A stretch of 64,000 nt of DNA from Aurantiochytrium sp. KH105 (GCA_003116975.1 BGKB01000041.1:510891-574890), one strand, 5' to 3'; positions 20,256 through 30,006 are shown, counted from the stretch's first letter. The notes: generated from the sequence alone by a model not told the origin. Made by a program: numbers and translations.

Positions 20256-21659
20256 ATGTCGAGCGTGACGCAGGCGCTGGCAGAAGTCCAGTTCGAGGCG
20301 GCGCGCGGCGTGCGCGCGGCAGTCTGGAGCGAGAAGCTCGAGATCATCGACAAGTGCCGGGCGCTTGTGTACAAGATTGAAGGCACAAAGGACGAGAAGG
20401 AGGAGCAGGAGCAGGAACAGGAGCAGCAGGTGAACAAGGATGAGGAGGAGAAGCGCATGGATGCCTTCCGCGCCTGGCTCGGGCAAAATGGCGTAGAGCC
20501 GACGAGTGTAGACTTTGCGTGGATCGAAGAGCTTGGGTGCAATGGCGTCAAGTGCACGCGAGATGTCGCCGAGGATGAGGTGGCTTTTGCCGTGCCCCGC
20601 AAACTCATGATATCCATCGAGGCCGTGGCGAGATCGCAGTCGAAGCGCAATGTGGTTGGAGAAATGCTTCGTACCGATGGGCACGTCCGCAGGGTGCCGA
20701 GTTTGGCACTTGCGCTTGTGCTGCTCGCCGAGGTCTCGCGTGGCGAGGATTCCTTCTTCAAGCCATACCTTGACATTTTGCCGCGCAAGTTCCCGACATT
20801 ACCCATGAGCTGGACGACGGAGGAGCTCGACGGGCTCGAGGGGACCGAGGCCGGCCGGCAGGCGGTGCTGCGCATTCTGAATTCCTTCATGTTCTACTGC
20901 CACGTGGAAACTCGTCTGCGCGCGAGCATGCCAAAGCTCAACTACGGGCTGTTTCTCTGGGCGTTGGAAATCGCCATGACGCGCCAGAACCCCGTTCCAC
21001 TCGAAGCAGACCCTTCGCAGCATGGTCTGGCACTTATTCCCGTCTTTGACATGTGTAATCACGACGAGGGCAAACACACGGCATCGTTCGACATGGCCTC
21101 GGACATGCTCGAGTGCGCAGCCATGCACGCCTTTGCCAAAGGAGACGAGTTTCGCATCTTTTATGGACCGCGGCCCAATGACACGCTCTTGGTGTACGCT
21201 GGCTTTTGCATGCCTCCTGGCGAAAACAAGCACGACGTTGTCATGGAGCAGATCAATCTGCGCGGCGACGACCCATTACTGCCTCTCAAGCTCACGCTGA
21301 CCTCGGATGCCAGGCTCGATGGCTTTTCCCTGCTAAGATTGGAGCCAGAAGGCAAAGCAATGCAGGCCGCGCGGCTCGCGGTGGCCACAAAGGACCAAAC
21401 GGCTCAGATCTTGCGCGCAAAACAGACGCACCCCAAAGATTCTGTCAAGCCATTTGTGATTCCAGCCTGTTCGGAAGAACACGATCGTGAGGCTACAAAG
21501 TACCTCGGCATTATCGCACAAGAGGTCATTGAGCACCGCGCGAAGGACATTGAGGCGCGGCGTGACCGCGTGAAACCGCTTGTGGCCGACTATTTGAAGG
21601 CGCAGGTTGCGACGCTTGAGGACTTTGTGGCCAAGACGAAGGCAAATGATTCCAGCTAG
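20256..21659 (+). CDS. SET-domain methyltransferase, SETD3 / RuBisCO-LSMT type, 467 aa
   Basis: Lysine or histidine methyltransferase of the split-SET class. After a Glu/Gln-rich stretch (about 50-70), the SET domain begins at about residue 75. GVKCTRDVAEDEVAFAVPRK is the N-SET part, RRVPSLALALVLLAE and FFKPYLDILP follow, and the SAM-site block is PVFDMCNHDEG (NH motif). EFRIFYGPRPNDTLLVYAGF carries the catalytic Tyr region. The C-terminal Rubis-substrate-binding helical part spans about 330-460. The IFYGPR..N....YAGF stretch resembles SETD3, the actin-histidine methyltransferase, more than plastid LSMT, but the substrate is uncertain. Start MSSVTQALAE. Confidence 0.88.
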   Translation: MSSVTQALAEVQFEAARGVRAAVWSEKLEIIDKCRALVYKIEGTKDEKEEQEQEQEQQVNKDEEEKRMDAFRAWLGQNGVEPTSVDFAWIEELGCNGVKCTRDVAEDEVAFAVPRKLMISIEAVARSQSKRNVVGEMLRTDGHVRRVPSLALALVLLAEVSRGEDSFFKPYLDILPRKFPTLPMSWTTEELDGLEGTEAGRQAVLRILNSFMFYCHVETRLRASMPKLNYGLFLWALEIAMTRQNPVPLEADPSQHGLALIPVFDMCNHDEGKHTASFDMASDMLECAAMHAFAKGDEFRIFYGPRPNDTLLVYAGFCMPPGENKHDVVMEQINLRGDDPLLPLKLTLTSDARLDGFSLLRLEPEGKAMQAARLAVATKDQTAQILRAKQTHPKDSVKPFVIPACSEEHDREATKYLGIIAQEVIEHRAKDIEARRDRVKPLVADYLKAQVATLEDFVAKTKANDSS

Positions 21660-21878
21660 ATTGTTGTCGTTAAAAAAATAAAAAATAGGAAAGAACTCGC
21701 TAGAAGGTTATGCGCAAAATGAAACAGAGCAAACAGATGAAGAGGAAAGAATGAGTCGTTGTCAATCTCGAGTTTTTTTTAAGGTTATCCAGTACAACAT
21801 CTTTTGTGACGCCGGAATACTTGTATATACATTAGTATTGTGTGCTTGCTCCGTCGCAACCAGATACAATAGGGTCTT

Positions 21879-22622
21879 TCAGAGCTGGCTCATGCGCGAA
21901 GCCTCGTTCGACGCCGATACGTCTGCCATACCCATTGTAGTATAAAGTTTCTTTTCTCTAATGTATGCCAAGACAGATGGTTCGACAATCTTGGCAAGCG
22001 CGTCAAAGTTTCCCGTTTCGCATGCCTCTCGCGCCTTAGTCGAAGACGTGCCCTTCGCTGGCGCTTGATCATAAATATGAATGTCAAAGTTGTCGTGCTG
22101 TGGAAGGCTTTCGCCATGACGAGGAAAGACGACAATTTTGGTCAACGCCAGGATTTCATTGGACTTTTTCCATTTGCCTTCGAGAAGGTCTTTGCAGGTA
22201 TCGCCTCCAAGCGCGAGGGTTAACTCAATGTCCTGGTTCTCTGGTAGGGAGCGCAAGTGCTGAAGGACGTCAAACGTGCCAACAGGTTCTCTTTCGCCGT
22301 TGTCAAGCTTTTTGTCTTGACGTTCGAACTCATCAAAGAGCCGCTTTTCAACATCGCTCACATCGACGTTCGGCATGCCAGCAAAGCATCTCCTTGCCAT
22401 TTCAAGCCGGTCGTCATAGTCGGCCAAATCGTGCTTGGTCGAATAGATGTGCCTGTACACGGGGCCGACCAGCACTTGGTCAAAGTCCTCGGCGAGCTTT
22501 CGAACCAGCGCGAGATGGCCCTCTTTTCCCGTGGGAGGGTTGGAGCTGCTGCCGAAGATAGCCACGCGCTTCTTCTTTGTCATTCTCTTCTCTTCTGTCT
22601 CCATGGTGTTGTGCGCCACCAC
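21879..22622 (-). CDS. Nicotinate-nucleotide-adenylyltransferase-like protein, copy 1, 247 aa
   Basis: Cytidylyltransferase-like Rossmann protein. It has the N-terminal motif VAIFGSSSNPPTGKEGHLAL, a variant of the GxFxPxHxGH signature with the first His not conserved, then ALGGDTCKDLLEGKW (the family's GaDsl..l..W block) and GTSSTKARE, matching the ISSTxxR motif that binds the ATP phosphates. Residues between are closely similar to the second copy downstream at 23563-24255, so the pair is a tandem duplication. NadD-type enzymes join ATP with nicotinate mononucleotide in NAD synthesis; exact substrate is unproven. Starts at 22604 or 22583 (MTKKKRVAIFG) are also possible. Confidence 0.85.
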   Translation of the reverse strand: MVAHNTMETEEKRMTKKKRVAIFGSSSNPPTGKEGHLALVRKLAEDFDQVLVGPVYRHIYSTKHDLADYDDRLEMARRCFAGMPNVDVSDVEKRLFDEFERQDKKLDNGEREPVGTFDVLQHLRSLPENQDIELTLALGGDTCKDLLEGKWKKSNEILALTKIVVFPRHGESLPQHDNFDIHIYDQAPAKGTSSTKAREACETGNFDALAKIVEPSVLAYIREKKLYTTMGMADVSASNEASRMSQL

Positions 22623-23562
22623 AGAGCGGCGACGCTCGCACGTGGGCGCCGCAGCAGCTAGCTTCTCCGCTTTGGGGTTTTGCCCTGGGCAAACTTGGCT
22701 AGGAGAACCCTTTGGTCACTGCATACCTAGTCGATGTGAAAGTGTGTGCACGCGCTGCTGCAGCTGAGCGAGGGAAGAACAAAGGGACGAGTAGAGCCAA
22801 GCTGGACATTGCCAGTGAGTGCGCAAGGGAAGTCGCGACACCAAAGGGCAAGAAGAAGAGAGGGACGAGAAAGGAGGCAACGAAGAATGGGGGAGAGAAA
22901 GGACAATCGAAGAGAGTCGCAACGACGAGGGGGCAACGAAGATGGGTGTGAGGAAACAGCCCAAGCGAGTTGCAAAAAATGTGGCAACGATTCTCTTACC
23001 TACAAATAACAAACCGTTTAAGATTCTTCGTGTTTGGTTTTGTTTGCTTTTTGAAGAAAAGAGAGAAAGAAACTGCCGACATTGCTGGATGCAAATGGAT
23101 TGCTTGTGATGCGATCGCCAAGGTGGATCTGGTTCTGGCAAGACGAATTGGTCTCGTCATGAAGATCAATGTACTCGCCACCTTAGAGATTCGTCAAGAG
23201 GTTGTAGTGGAGAGCTTGTTGAACATAAATCTCTCGGTCGTGCTCGTTCATGCTGCGAGGGCTTTTAAATTTTCTATTATGTCGCATGAACTAGTAGATG
23301 TCGAGATTGCTATAGCAAGTCCTCCCATGAATGCAGGATTGACTTTACCGCTCTCTGTGGCGCTGCTGTCTGTTCACATCATTTCCGTTTCCCTTACGTG
23401 ATAATTGGAGATCACTAGTCTATGCGCTTCTCTTCGTGACTACACTCGTCAGCCTTTCTCCGTGCGCGGCATTCGCTTACACGCATGGCACAAAGTCTTG
23501 CCCTTGTGGGTCGTTTCGTTCAAAGTATACAGTCACTAATTTTCTTATAATAATTATAAACA
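22623..23562. other. Spacer between the tandem adenylyltransferase-like genes
   Basis: A 940-bp spacer. The part from 22745 to 22950 is purine-rich (GA-rich) on the + strand. Frames through it are low complexity, and none resembles a known protein. Confidence 0.5.
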
Positions 23563-24255
23563 TCAAGTAGCATCTATTGGTGCTGGGGCCTCTGCATTCT
23601 CGGCCTCGTGTCCATAACCGTACAGCTTGTTCGCCTTGATGTAAGCAACAACATCCGGGTGCAGATGCTTGGCGAGGGTTTCTTCGTCGCCAACCGCGCA
23701 AGCCTCACGCGCGGCAGTGGAAGAGACGTCGGATGCCCTGGGCATCTCGTAAAAGCAAACTCCCTTGACTTTTGATGGATCGTACTCGGTCGCCGCGACG
23801 CCCGGCCGACTAATGACGGCGATCTCGGTGGACGCGAGGATTTCATTACCGTTCTTCCATTTGCCTGCGACGATGTCTGCAAAGGTGTCGCCGCCAAGCG
23901 CAAGAACAAAATCCCTGTTCTCGTTCTCCGGGATCTTGCGCAAATGCTCGAGCACGTCATAGGTGCCGACTCGTTGACCGGCCTCAACAAGCTGCGCGAC
24001 TTCCTTTTCAACGAGCGAGACTTCGACTTTGCCTTCGACACCTGCAAAGCACCGTTTGGCCATCTCCACGCGATGCTCAAATGGCGCGAGTCTGCTCCTT
24101 TTTGAGTCAAAGATGTGTTCGTACACCGGAAGCACAAAGACACCATCAAATTTGGACGCGAGAAACCTCACGAGGCCCAGGTGCCCACCGGTCCCCGTTG
24201 GAGGGTCCACGCTGCTGCCAAAGATGGCCACCCGTTGTCTCCCCGCGGTCGCCAT
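23563..24255 (-). CDS. Nicotinate-nucleotide-adenylyltransferase-like protein, copy 2, 230 aa
   Basis: Paralogue of the gene at 21879-22622, in the same orientation. It shows VAIFGSSVDPPTGTGGHLGL near the N-terminus, VYEHIFDSKRSRLAPFEHRV (equivalent to VYRHIYSTKHDLADYDDRL in copy 1), ALGGDTFADIVAGKWKNGNE and DVSSTAAREAC. As in copy 1, the first His of the HxGH motif is replaced while the final GH is kept. The tail is Ala/Pro/Glu rich. The role is probably NMN/NaMN adenylyl transfer or a related nucleotidyl transfer; two adjacent copies may serve different compartments or substrates. Start MATAGRQRVA. Confidence 0.85.
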   Translation of the reverse strand: MATAGRQRVAIFGSSVDPPTGTGGHLGLVRFLASKFDGVFVLPVYEHIFDSKRSRLAPFEHRVEMAKRCFAGVEGKVEVSLVEKEVAQLVEAGQRVGTYDVLEHLRKIPENENRDFVLALGGDTFADIVAGKWKNGNEILASTEIAVISRPGVAATEYDPSKVKGVCFYEMPRASDVSSTAAREACAVGDEETLAKHLHPDVVAYIKANKLYGYGHEAENAEAPAPIDAT

Positions 24256-24738
24256 GGCGTCGCGAGCGGCAGTCCCTCCGCGCCCCTCTGTCCCCCCGCT
24301 CTCCTTTTCTCGACCTGGTCTTGGTCTTGGTCTTGGTCTCGGTCCCGACCGAGGTCTGCCGTTCTCGCTCTCGCTGTCGCGTTCACGCTCTGTCTAGAGG
24401 AGCCCGGGCTGTTCTTGTCTCCGTGCTCGTGCTTTCTTTCGCTCATTCATCCATGCCTCTTTGTGGCGCATTCATTCAGTCATTCACTGTCAATCGCACT
24501 CACAGTCAATCGATTGCTCTCATTCACTGTCAATCGCATTCACAGTCAATGAATCAATGCATCAATCGTTCATTCCGCTATCCTCGGCAACCGGGCTCGA
24601 GCGAGCGGCTGCCAGCCTGCAAAGCCAAGACGCCACCGCGCCCGAGGCGGCGCTGCAAGATCCCGAGGACTCCGCGACGGCTCGAGCAGAGGCGGAGGAG
24701 CAGGGAAAGAGGAACGTCAGAGGAGAAGAGCATCCAAC
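24256..24738. other. Divergent spacer with CATTCACTGTCAATCG repeats
   Basis: A 483-bp promoter region between adenylyltransferase-like copy 2 (-) and the shikimate fusion gene (+). It holds a (GGTCTT)n run at about 24322-24342 and three copies of CATTCACTGTCAATCGCA-type repeats at about 24482-24556. Confidence 0.55.
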
Positions 24739-27639
24739 ATGGGCGAGTCCGTGGTGGTCGTGGGCATGCGCGGCGCCGGCAAGTCGACGCTGGGCCGCGT
24801 CGGCGCCACCGCGCTTGGGTACGCGTTCATTGATATGGACGAAGAGCTCGAGCGGGATGCCGGAAAATCCTGTGGAGATATCGTGGCTGCCGAGGGCTGG
24901 GACGGCTTTCGCAGACTCGAGCTCGAAGCCTTTGAAAAGGTGCTCGCAGCACATCCGCAAGGCGCCGTGATCTCGTGCGGCGGCGGCATTGTGGAAACCG
25001 AGCCTGCCCGCGAACGCTTGCAGATGCTGCAGGCTGTGATTTTTGTGGATCGTCACATCAAAGACATTGTGGCCGAGCTTGAGGCCAAGGAAGCTGCCAA
25101 TCAGAGCGAAGTGGAAGACTCGCAGAGCTTGGCGCGAAGGCCAAAGTATGGTGCCGGGATCGAAGAAGTTTATCAGCGGCGACTGCCCTGGTTTCTTGCC
25201 TGCGCTACACACCGTTTCTGCATCGGCCTCGAGGATAGAGAATGGGATCGTGTATCTGCAGAATTCACCGCCTTTGCTCGCTCGCTCTTTTTCGCGCCAG
25301 AGCCCTCGGCATTGGTGCCCAATTCGCGTCTTCACCTGGCCTGTTCTGCCACGGAGGTTGGCAAACTTGCAGCAGCTGGCGCAGATGGCGTTTGGCTCGG
25401 AGGCAGTGAGCTCGTCGAGCAGTGGCCCGCCAAGTTGGCCATGGCGCGTCGTCGCACAGCGTTGCCTGTAATCGTTGACGCCGGCCAGGACGATGCGCTT
25501 GCCGTTATGGGTCTGCGACTCTCTGCCGAGGCTGTCGCTGTGGACTCGGCCAAGGTCATGGAGTCTGCCTTGCGCACAGTCTCCCCTCGCTGGTTCGGCA
25601 CGACGGTCTTTGCCGTGCGCGTCGCGGTCAAGAACCTCTCGAGTGCGGCGTCAATCGAAGCTTCGCTGGATGCTTTTTGCGCAGGTGTCTCGTCTGAGCA
25701 CGCTTCACGGATCGCTCTGCTCATTGTTACGGCGCCCCGCATCGCGGATGCGCTCGAAGCTACCCGTCTTGTCACTGCATTGGAGCGTCGCGTGCAAGCT
25801 GCGGCTGCCAACAGCGGTGGCAACGCACTTCCCAAACTGCAAGCCTTCATGCTGGATGTTGCCCGTTGTGAGGGCGAAGGCGTTCCATTGGCTCAGGCCT
25901 TGGCCTCGGGTCGCTGTGGCCCTGCACTGCTGCCCTTGTCGCCTGCTGCAGCTGTCCAGCTGCGCGAGGCTTTGCCAGTATTTCCGGAGCGCCACTTTTG
26001 TCTCATTGGCGGATCTGTGCGCTCATCTCCGTCACCGAGCATGCACAATGCCGGATTTCGGGCTCTCGGTCTTCCTGCACGCTACACGTTGTGTGAAACG
26101 ATGGATGGCGCGCGGATCCAGACAACCCTGGAAACGGAGCGTTTTCGAGGTGCTAGCGTCACCATGCCGCACAAGGAGCTCGTCCTTGAGTACATGGACA
26201 CGCTCTCGGACGCGGCCAAGCGCATCGGTGCCATAAACACCGTCATTAAGAGCAAGACGGACGAGCTTCATGGTGACAACACGGACTGGTTTGGACTTTA
26301 TCAGCTTTGCAAAGCTGGTCTTGCAGCGCGAAAGGGAAACCCCTCCAAGGCGCAGAGCCGAGGCAAGGCGCTGCTTTTGGGCGCAGGCGGAACAGCGCTT
26401 GCCGCAGCGTACTGCATCGAGCAGCTCGGTCTTGGTCTCATTGTGTGGAACCGCTCGACTGCCCGGGCAGAGGCCCTCGTGTCATCCTTCCCCGGCACTG
26501 TACTCGCGGATCTCGAAGGTTTCTCGGACCCAGTCGATCTCATTATTGGTACAGTTCCGGCCTCGTCGGGCTTGCGCATGCCCGACGAGGGATATCTGCG
26601 CGAGCACCAGCCAGTGGTGGTCGATGTCGCCTACAGGCCGCGCCAAACGGAGCTGCTGAAGCAAGCCGCGTCGTGCGGGTGCATTACATACGAGGGCATT
26701 GACATGCTCGTGGAGCAAGGATTGATGCAAATGGCGCTGTGGACGGGCAAGCCTGTGGAGGAGGTTCCTCGCATTGAAATGGAGACGGCGGCACGGAATT
26801 TTTACGCCGACACGGATCCGGCATGCGAGCGTTACTATCTGTTTGGACACCCGATCCGTGCATCGCCTTCGCCAACGCTTCACAATCAAGGTTTCCAGGC
26901 CCTGCGCATGACCCGCCACTATGCGCTATGCGAGTCCTTGGACATTGATGTGGTGGCTCGCAAGGTGCAAGAGCCCTCTTTTCGGGGAGCATCGGTGACG
27001 ATTCCTCACAAGGAGGCAGTGGCGCCATTGTTGAACAATTTGACGCCCGCGGCCGAGGCGATTGGTGCGGTGAACACAATCATTCGCAAGGAAGACGCTA
27101 GTCTTTCGGGCGATAACACGGACTGGCAGGGCATTCGAGCGCTGCTGGCGCGGTCACCGCGGCTTTCGCAGCTCGCAGACGACGGCGCCGGTCCAGCCGT
27201 GGTGCTTGTCGTTGGTGCCGGAGGCACTGCATTGGCGGCAAGCTACTGCGTGGTTCAAATGGGATTGCAACTCATTGTGTATAACCGCACGTTTTCCAAG
27301 GCCGCGACTGTGGCCGAACGCTTTGGCGGGGCTGCCGTGCAGACTTTGGAGGAACTTCCTGCCGTGGATTGCATCATTAGCACAGTGCCAAGCGGGGCTG
27401 GATTTGAGGCGCCAACGCATTTGCTTGCCAGCAAGCCAGCCGTTGTCGACGTTGCGTACCGTCCTCGACGCACGAAACTGCTGCAACAGGCGGAAACGCA
27501 TGGCTGTGAGACGTACGAAGGTATCGAAATGCTCGTGGAGCAAGGTCTCGTGCAATTCCAGCTTTGGACCGGCTGCGATGCGCCTCGAGCGCGCGTTGAA
27601 GAGGCTGTCTATAAGTTTTACGAAGAGAGTGAGGTATAA
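24739..27639 (+). CDS. Shikimate kinase / dehydroquinase-like / tandem shikimate dehydrogenase fusion, 966 aa
   Basis: Aromatic amino acid (shikimate) pathway. Residues 1-185 are shikimate kinase: P-loop GMRGAGKST, DMDEELE, and SCGGGIV. Residues about 190-415 align in layout with type I dehydroquinase (ADGVWLGGSEL, ALPVIVDAG), but the Glu/Arg and Schiff-base Lys motifs are not recognisable, so this domain is probably catalytically dead. Residues about 418-690 and 696-966 are two shikimate dehydrogenases. Each has SPS(M/L)HN-type shikimate binding (SSPSPSMHN, ASPSPTLHN), the catalytic Lys in GASVT(M/I)PHKE, GDNTDW, and an NADP loop GAGGTALA. Fungal AROM has the order DHQS-EPSPS-SK-DHQ-SDH; here the first two domains are missing and SDH is doubled. 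Single exon. Confidence 0.93.
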   Translation: MGESVVVVGMRGAGKSTLGRVGATALGYAFIDMDEELERDAGKSCGDIVAAEGWDGFRRLELEAFEKVLAAHPQGAVISCGGGIVETEPARERLQMLQAVIFVDRHIKDIVAELEAKEAANQSEVEDSQSLARRPKYGAGIEEVYQRRLPWFLACATHRFCIGLEDREWDRVSAEFTAFARSLFFAPEPSALVPNSRLHLACSATEVGKLAAAGADGVWLGGSELVEQWPAKLAMARRRTALPVIVDAGQDDALAVMGLRLSAEAVAVDSAKVMESALRTVSPRWFGTTVFAVRVAVKNLSSAASIEASLDAFCAGVSSEHASRIALLIVTAPRIADALEATRLVTALERRVQAAAANSGGNALPKLQAFMLDVARCEGEGVPLAQALASGRCGPALLPLSPAAAVQLREALPVFPERHFCLIGGSVRSSPSPSMHNAGFRALGLPARYTLCETMDGARIQTTLETERFRGASVTMPHKELVLEYMDTLSDAAKRIGAINTVIKSKTDELHGDNTDWFGLYQLCKAGLAARKGNPSKAQSRGKALLLGAGGTALAAAYCIEQLGLGLIVWNRSTARAEALVSSFPGTVLADLEGFSDPVDLIIGTVPASSGLRMPDEGYLREHQPVVVDVAYRPRQTELLKQAASCGCITYEGIDMLVEQGLMQMALWTGKPVEEVPRIEMETAARNFYADTDPACERYYLFGHPIRASPSPTLHNQGFQALRMTRHYALCESLDIDVVARKVQEPSFRGASVTIPHKEAVAPLLNNLTPAAEAIGAVNTIIRKEDASLSGDNTDWQGIRALLARSPRLSQLADDGAGPAVVLVVGAGGTALAASYCVVQMGLQLIVYNRTFSKAATVAERFGGAAVQTLEELPAVDCIISTVPSGAGFEAPTHLLASKPAVVDVAYRPRRTKLLQQAETHGCETYEGIEMLVEQGLVQFQLWTGCDAPRARVEEAVYKFYEESEV

Positions 27640-27767
27640 CTGGCTGGCCATACGTAGCATTCCCTAGGTTACAACAAATTCCTTTTCTTTATTGATCTCT
27701 CCATGATAAGTTACAAGGCATGAGACGTTGGTTATCTTGCGCCGAATCTGTCTCAGGGATCGTGTCT

Positions 27768-28256
27768 CTAGTATTGGTCGACAAGAAACCCAGGAGAGTT
27801 GAGACGCTGCAGGGCTTGTTTTCGTGCGATCTCTCTCAGTTCATCATCTGAAAACTCTCGAAGCGAACCATTCCCATTTGTGCGATGGGCCTCGAGATCA
27901 CTGCCTTCTTTGCCTGCTGCCACGGCTCGGCTTTCGCGATCTTCATAGAGTAGACTTTCCTGTTCTGGATTCTGGCGTGTCGCACGTTCATATCGTTCAG
28001 CACGTTGCGCTTTGATGGCTTCGTAGTCGGCCTCCTCTTGGGCGCCCTGCTTGCACTTGTAGGCAAGTACAAAGGAAGACAAGAGGATGATGAAAATGCC
28101 GACTGCGATGCCTACGATTGCCAAGACGGATAAATTGCCGCTATCCTGAGCCTCTTCGGTCGCGGTGTCCTGCGCCCCTGCACCCTGTGCGCCTACCCAT
28201 AATTGCGCGGCAAGAGCAGCCGCAAGGGCGAGAGACTGCCCGTCGGCCACGGCCAT
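27768..28256 (-). CDS. Small single-pass membrane protein, 162 aa
   Basis: The N-terminus (LALAAALAAQLWVGAQGAGA) looks like a cleavable signal peptide. One transmembrane helix follows at about 44-67 (VLAIVGIAVGIFIILLSSFV) with a Cys/Lys stop-transfer (YKCK). The rest, about 95 residues, is a charged, probably cytosolic tail. The short mature ectodomain is Asp/Glu/Gln rich. No family recognised. It lies tandem with and downstream of the carrier gene. Confidence 0.65.
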   Translation of the reverse strand: MAVADGQSLALAAALAAQLWVGAQGAGAQDTATEEAQDSGNLSVLAIVGIAVGIFIILLSSFVLAYKCKQGAQEEADYEAIKAQRAERYERATRQNPEQESLLYEDRESRAVAAGKEGSDLEAHRTNGNGSLREFSDDELREIARKQALQRLNSPGFLVDQY

Positions 28257-28947
28257 GACCAGAGGAAATGAATGGCACAGGCGTGACGCCGCGCAAGACG
28301 CCAGTCTCTTGTTGTTTGTTGCACGGGGCGTCGATCTGCTGCCACGCCCCCCCCCGCTGCCAGGGGCTGTCTCACCGCTGCTCTCGTCGCAACGGCGTCG
28401 TTGCCTGGCGCAATGGCCTGCACGTTTGTGTCTGTCTGGCTGACCGTCTGTTTCTCTTCATTCGGGCTCGCCAAAGATCGAAGTTTTATGATGACGGTGG
28501 CTTTGGCGGTTAGCTAGCAGTGAGATCACGGTGATGACTGGAATGGTTTGTCGTAGGGCCATACCGAGCGAAGTTCGTAATCGAAGAATGTAGCCTTCGA
28601 CTTGAACAGAAGAGAAAGAATCCCGCGTCCCTTTTGCCTTGCCATCTATAACACTTCCTTCTTCTACGATTTGCAATCCACCCAAGACATTCTCACGCAA
28701 GCAATGTCTCTCAAATCGAGAGATGAAAACGGAGGTCATGGTAGTATACGCATAAGAAACAAATAAATTCCGGGGGGTTATGGCTAGTTTGACTGTACGT
28801 ACTTTTTCGACAAAGTTTGAGTAGTAGTAAGTAGTATCACGCCAGCGATGACGACGACTCCAAATGTAGGGGGACGAAAAGCAAAAGTCGCAGACACCAC
28901 CAGCAAGGGTGAGTGGATGGTATGATCATCCGTGCTGGACAATTGAT
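28257..28947. other. Intergenic spacer
   Basis: A 691-bp region upstream of the small membrane protein and downstream of the carrier gene. It has a C9 homopolymer at about 28348-28356. No supported gene. Confidence 0.5.
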
Positions 28948-30006
28948 TTACTCCTTCATGTTGTCATCATCGTCAATGCCATCAGCATTGTCGTCGTCGC
29001 CATCAATGTAGTTGCTGACGGTACCGGTGGATGTGAAGCGGGTGGCAGCAGAAAGGGCATTGCGGTCGTCGGAGAGACCAAAAACGTTACGGTACGCGGT
29101 GGTAATCTGCTCAACAGAGAGGAGAATGACCATGGCGTGCGGCGCGCAGCGGCCATAGTAGGCGAAGAAGCCCGTCCAGAGCGCGGGGAAGCCCTCGCGC
29201 GCAATGACCTTGGTGCCGCAGTCCACAACGCCCTTGTAGGGCATCTTGCCGGTGAGCGGATCCACACGCATGCTCTGGAGACGAGACTTGATGAGATCAA
29301 AGGGCAGCGAGAGGAAGGCGCACGAGAAACCGGCAACGGCAGCGGCACCCAGACGAGTGGACAAGGCATCCGGGTCCTTGGTGACTTGGACAATGGCGGA
29401 CTTGGCCTCGTCGTAGAAGGCAAGCATGCCGACGTTCATGCTCATGCCGCGAAGAATGTTGGGCGCGAGACCACTCCAGAGGCCAGCGACGCCCTCAGAT
29501 CGGGAGATCTTGATGAGAGCGTCAAAGACGCCGTTGTAGCCACGGCGCTGGTCACGCGGCTTGGAGCTGTCGCTCTGCATGCGAACGAGCGCGACATCAA
29601 AGGGCGTGCCGATGCAGACGGCGATGGCGCCGCTGGTGAGACCGCTGAGGGTCTTTTGCCAAAAGGGGATCTCGGCGCCGTTGTTGATCTCCTGAAGCTT
29701 TTCGCTAAAGGAGCGGTGCAGGCCGATACGCGCGGTGCCGTAGGTCGCCTGGCGGGTGAGAGCAGCCGAGAGGCCCGAGTACAGTCCCGGGATGCCCTCG
29801 GAGGCGATGACGCTGCGCACGACCGAGAGCGCGCCGGGCTTCTTCTCCCCGGGCTTGAGGTTCTCGCCCGAGAGCTGCAGGAGCACCTTGGTTGTATCCA
29901 CGGGCATGACCACGCACGTGCCCAGGCACGCCGCGAGACCGCCGCACACGAACGGCTGCACCGTCTCTGCGACCGACTTCTCCGCCATCTTTCCCGCTCC
30001 GCTCAC
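28948..30006 (-). CDS. Mitochondrial carrier, 2-oxoglutarate/malate type, 352 aa
   Basis: SLC25 carrier of the inner mitochondrial membrane with three repeats, each with the PX(D/E)XX(K/R)-type signature: PVDTTKVLLQ (about 35), PFDVALVRMQ (about 135) and PFDLIKSRLQ (about 235). LYSGLSAALTRQATYGTARI closely follows the oxoglutarate carrier (SLC25A11) and dicarboxylate-carrier group, which exchange 2-oxoglutarate for malate. The C-terminus has an extra acidic tail (DGDDDNADGIDDDD), unusual for this family. MSGAGK (30006) or MAEKSV (29988) could be the start. Putative promoter motifs lie upstream at 30327-30391. Confidence 0.92.
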   Translation of the reverse strand: MSGAGKMAEKSVAETVQPFVCGGLAACLGTCVVMPVDTTKVLLQLSGENLKPGEKKPGALSVVRSVIASEGIPGLYSGLSAALTRQATYGTARIGLHRSFSEKLQEINNGAEIPFWQKTLSGLTSGAIAVCIGTPFDVALVRMQSDSSKPRDQRRGYNGVFDALIKISRSEGVAGLWSGLAPNILRGMSMNVGMLAFYDEAKSAIVQVTKDPDALSTRLGAAAVAGFSCAFLSLPFDLIKSRLQSMRVDPLTGKMPYKGVVDCGTKVIAREGFPALWTGFFAYYGRCAPHAMVILLSVEQITTAYRNVFGLSDDRNALSAATRFTSTGTVSNYIDGDDDNADGIDDDDNMKE

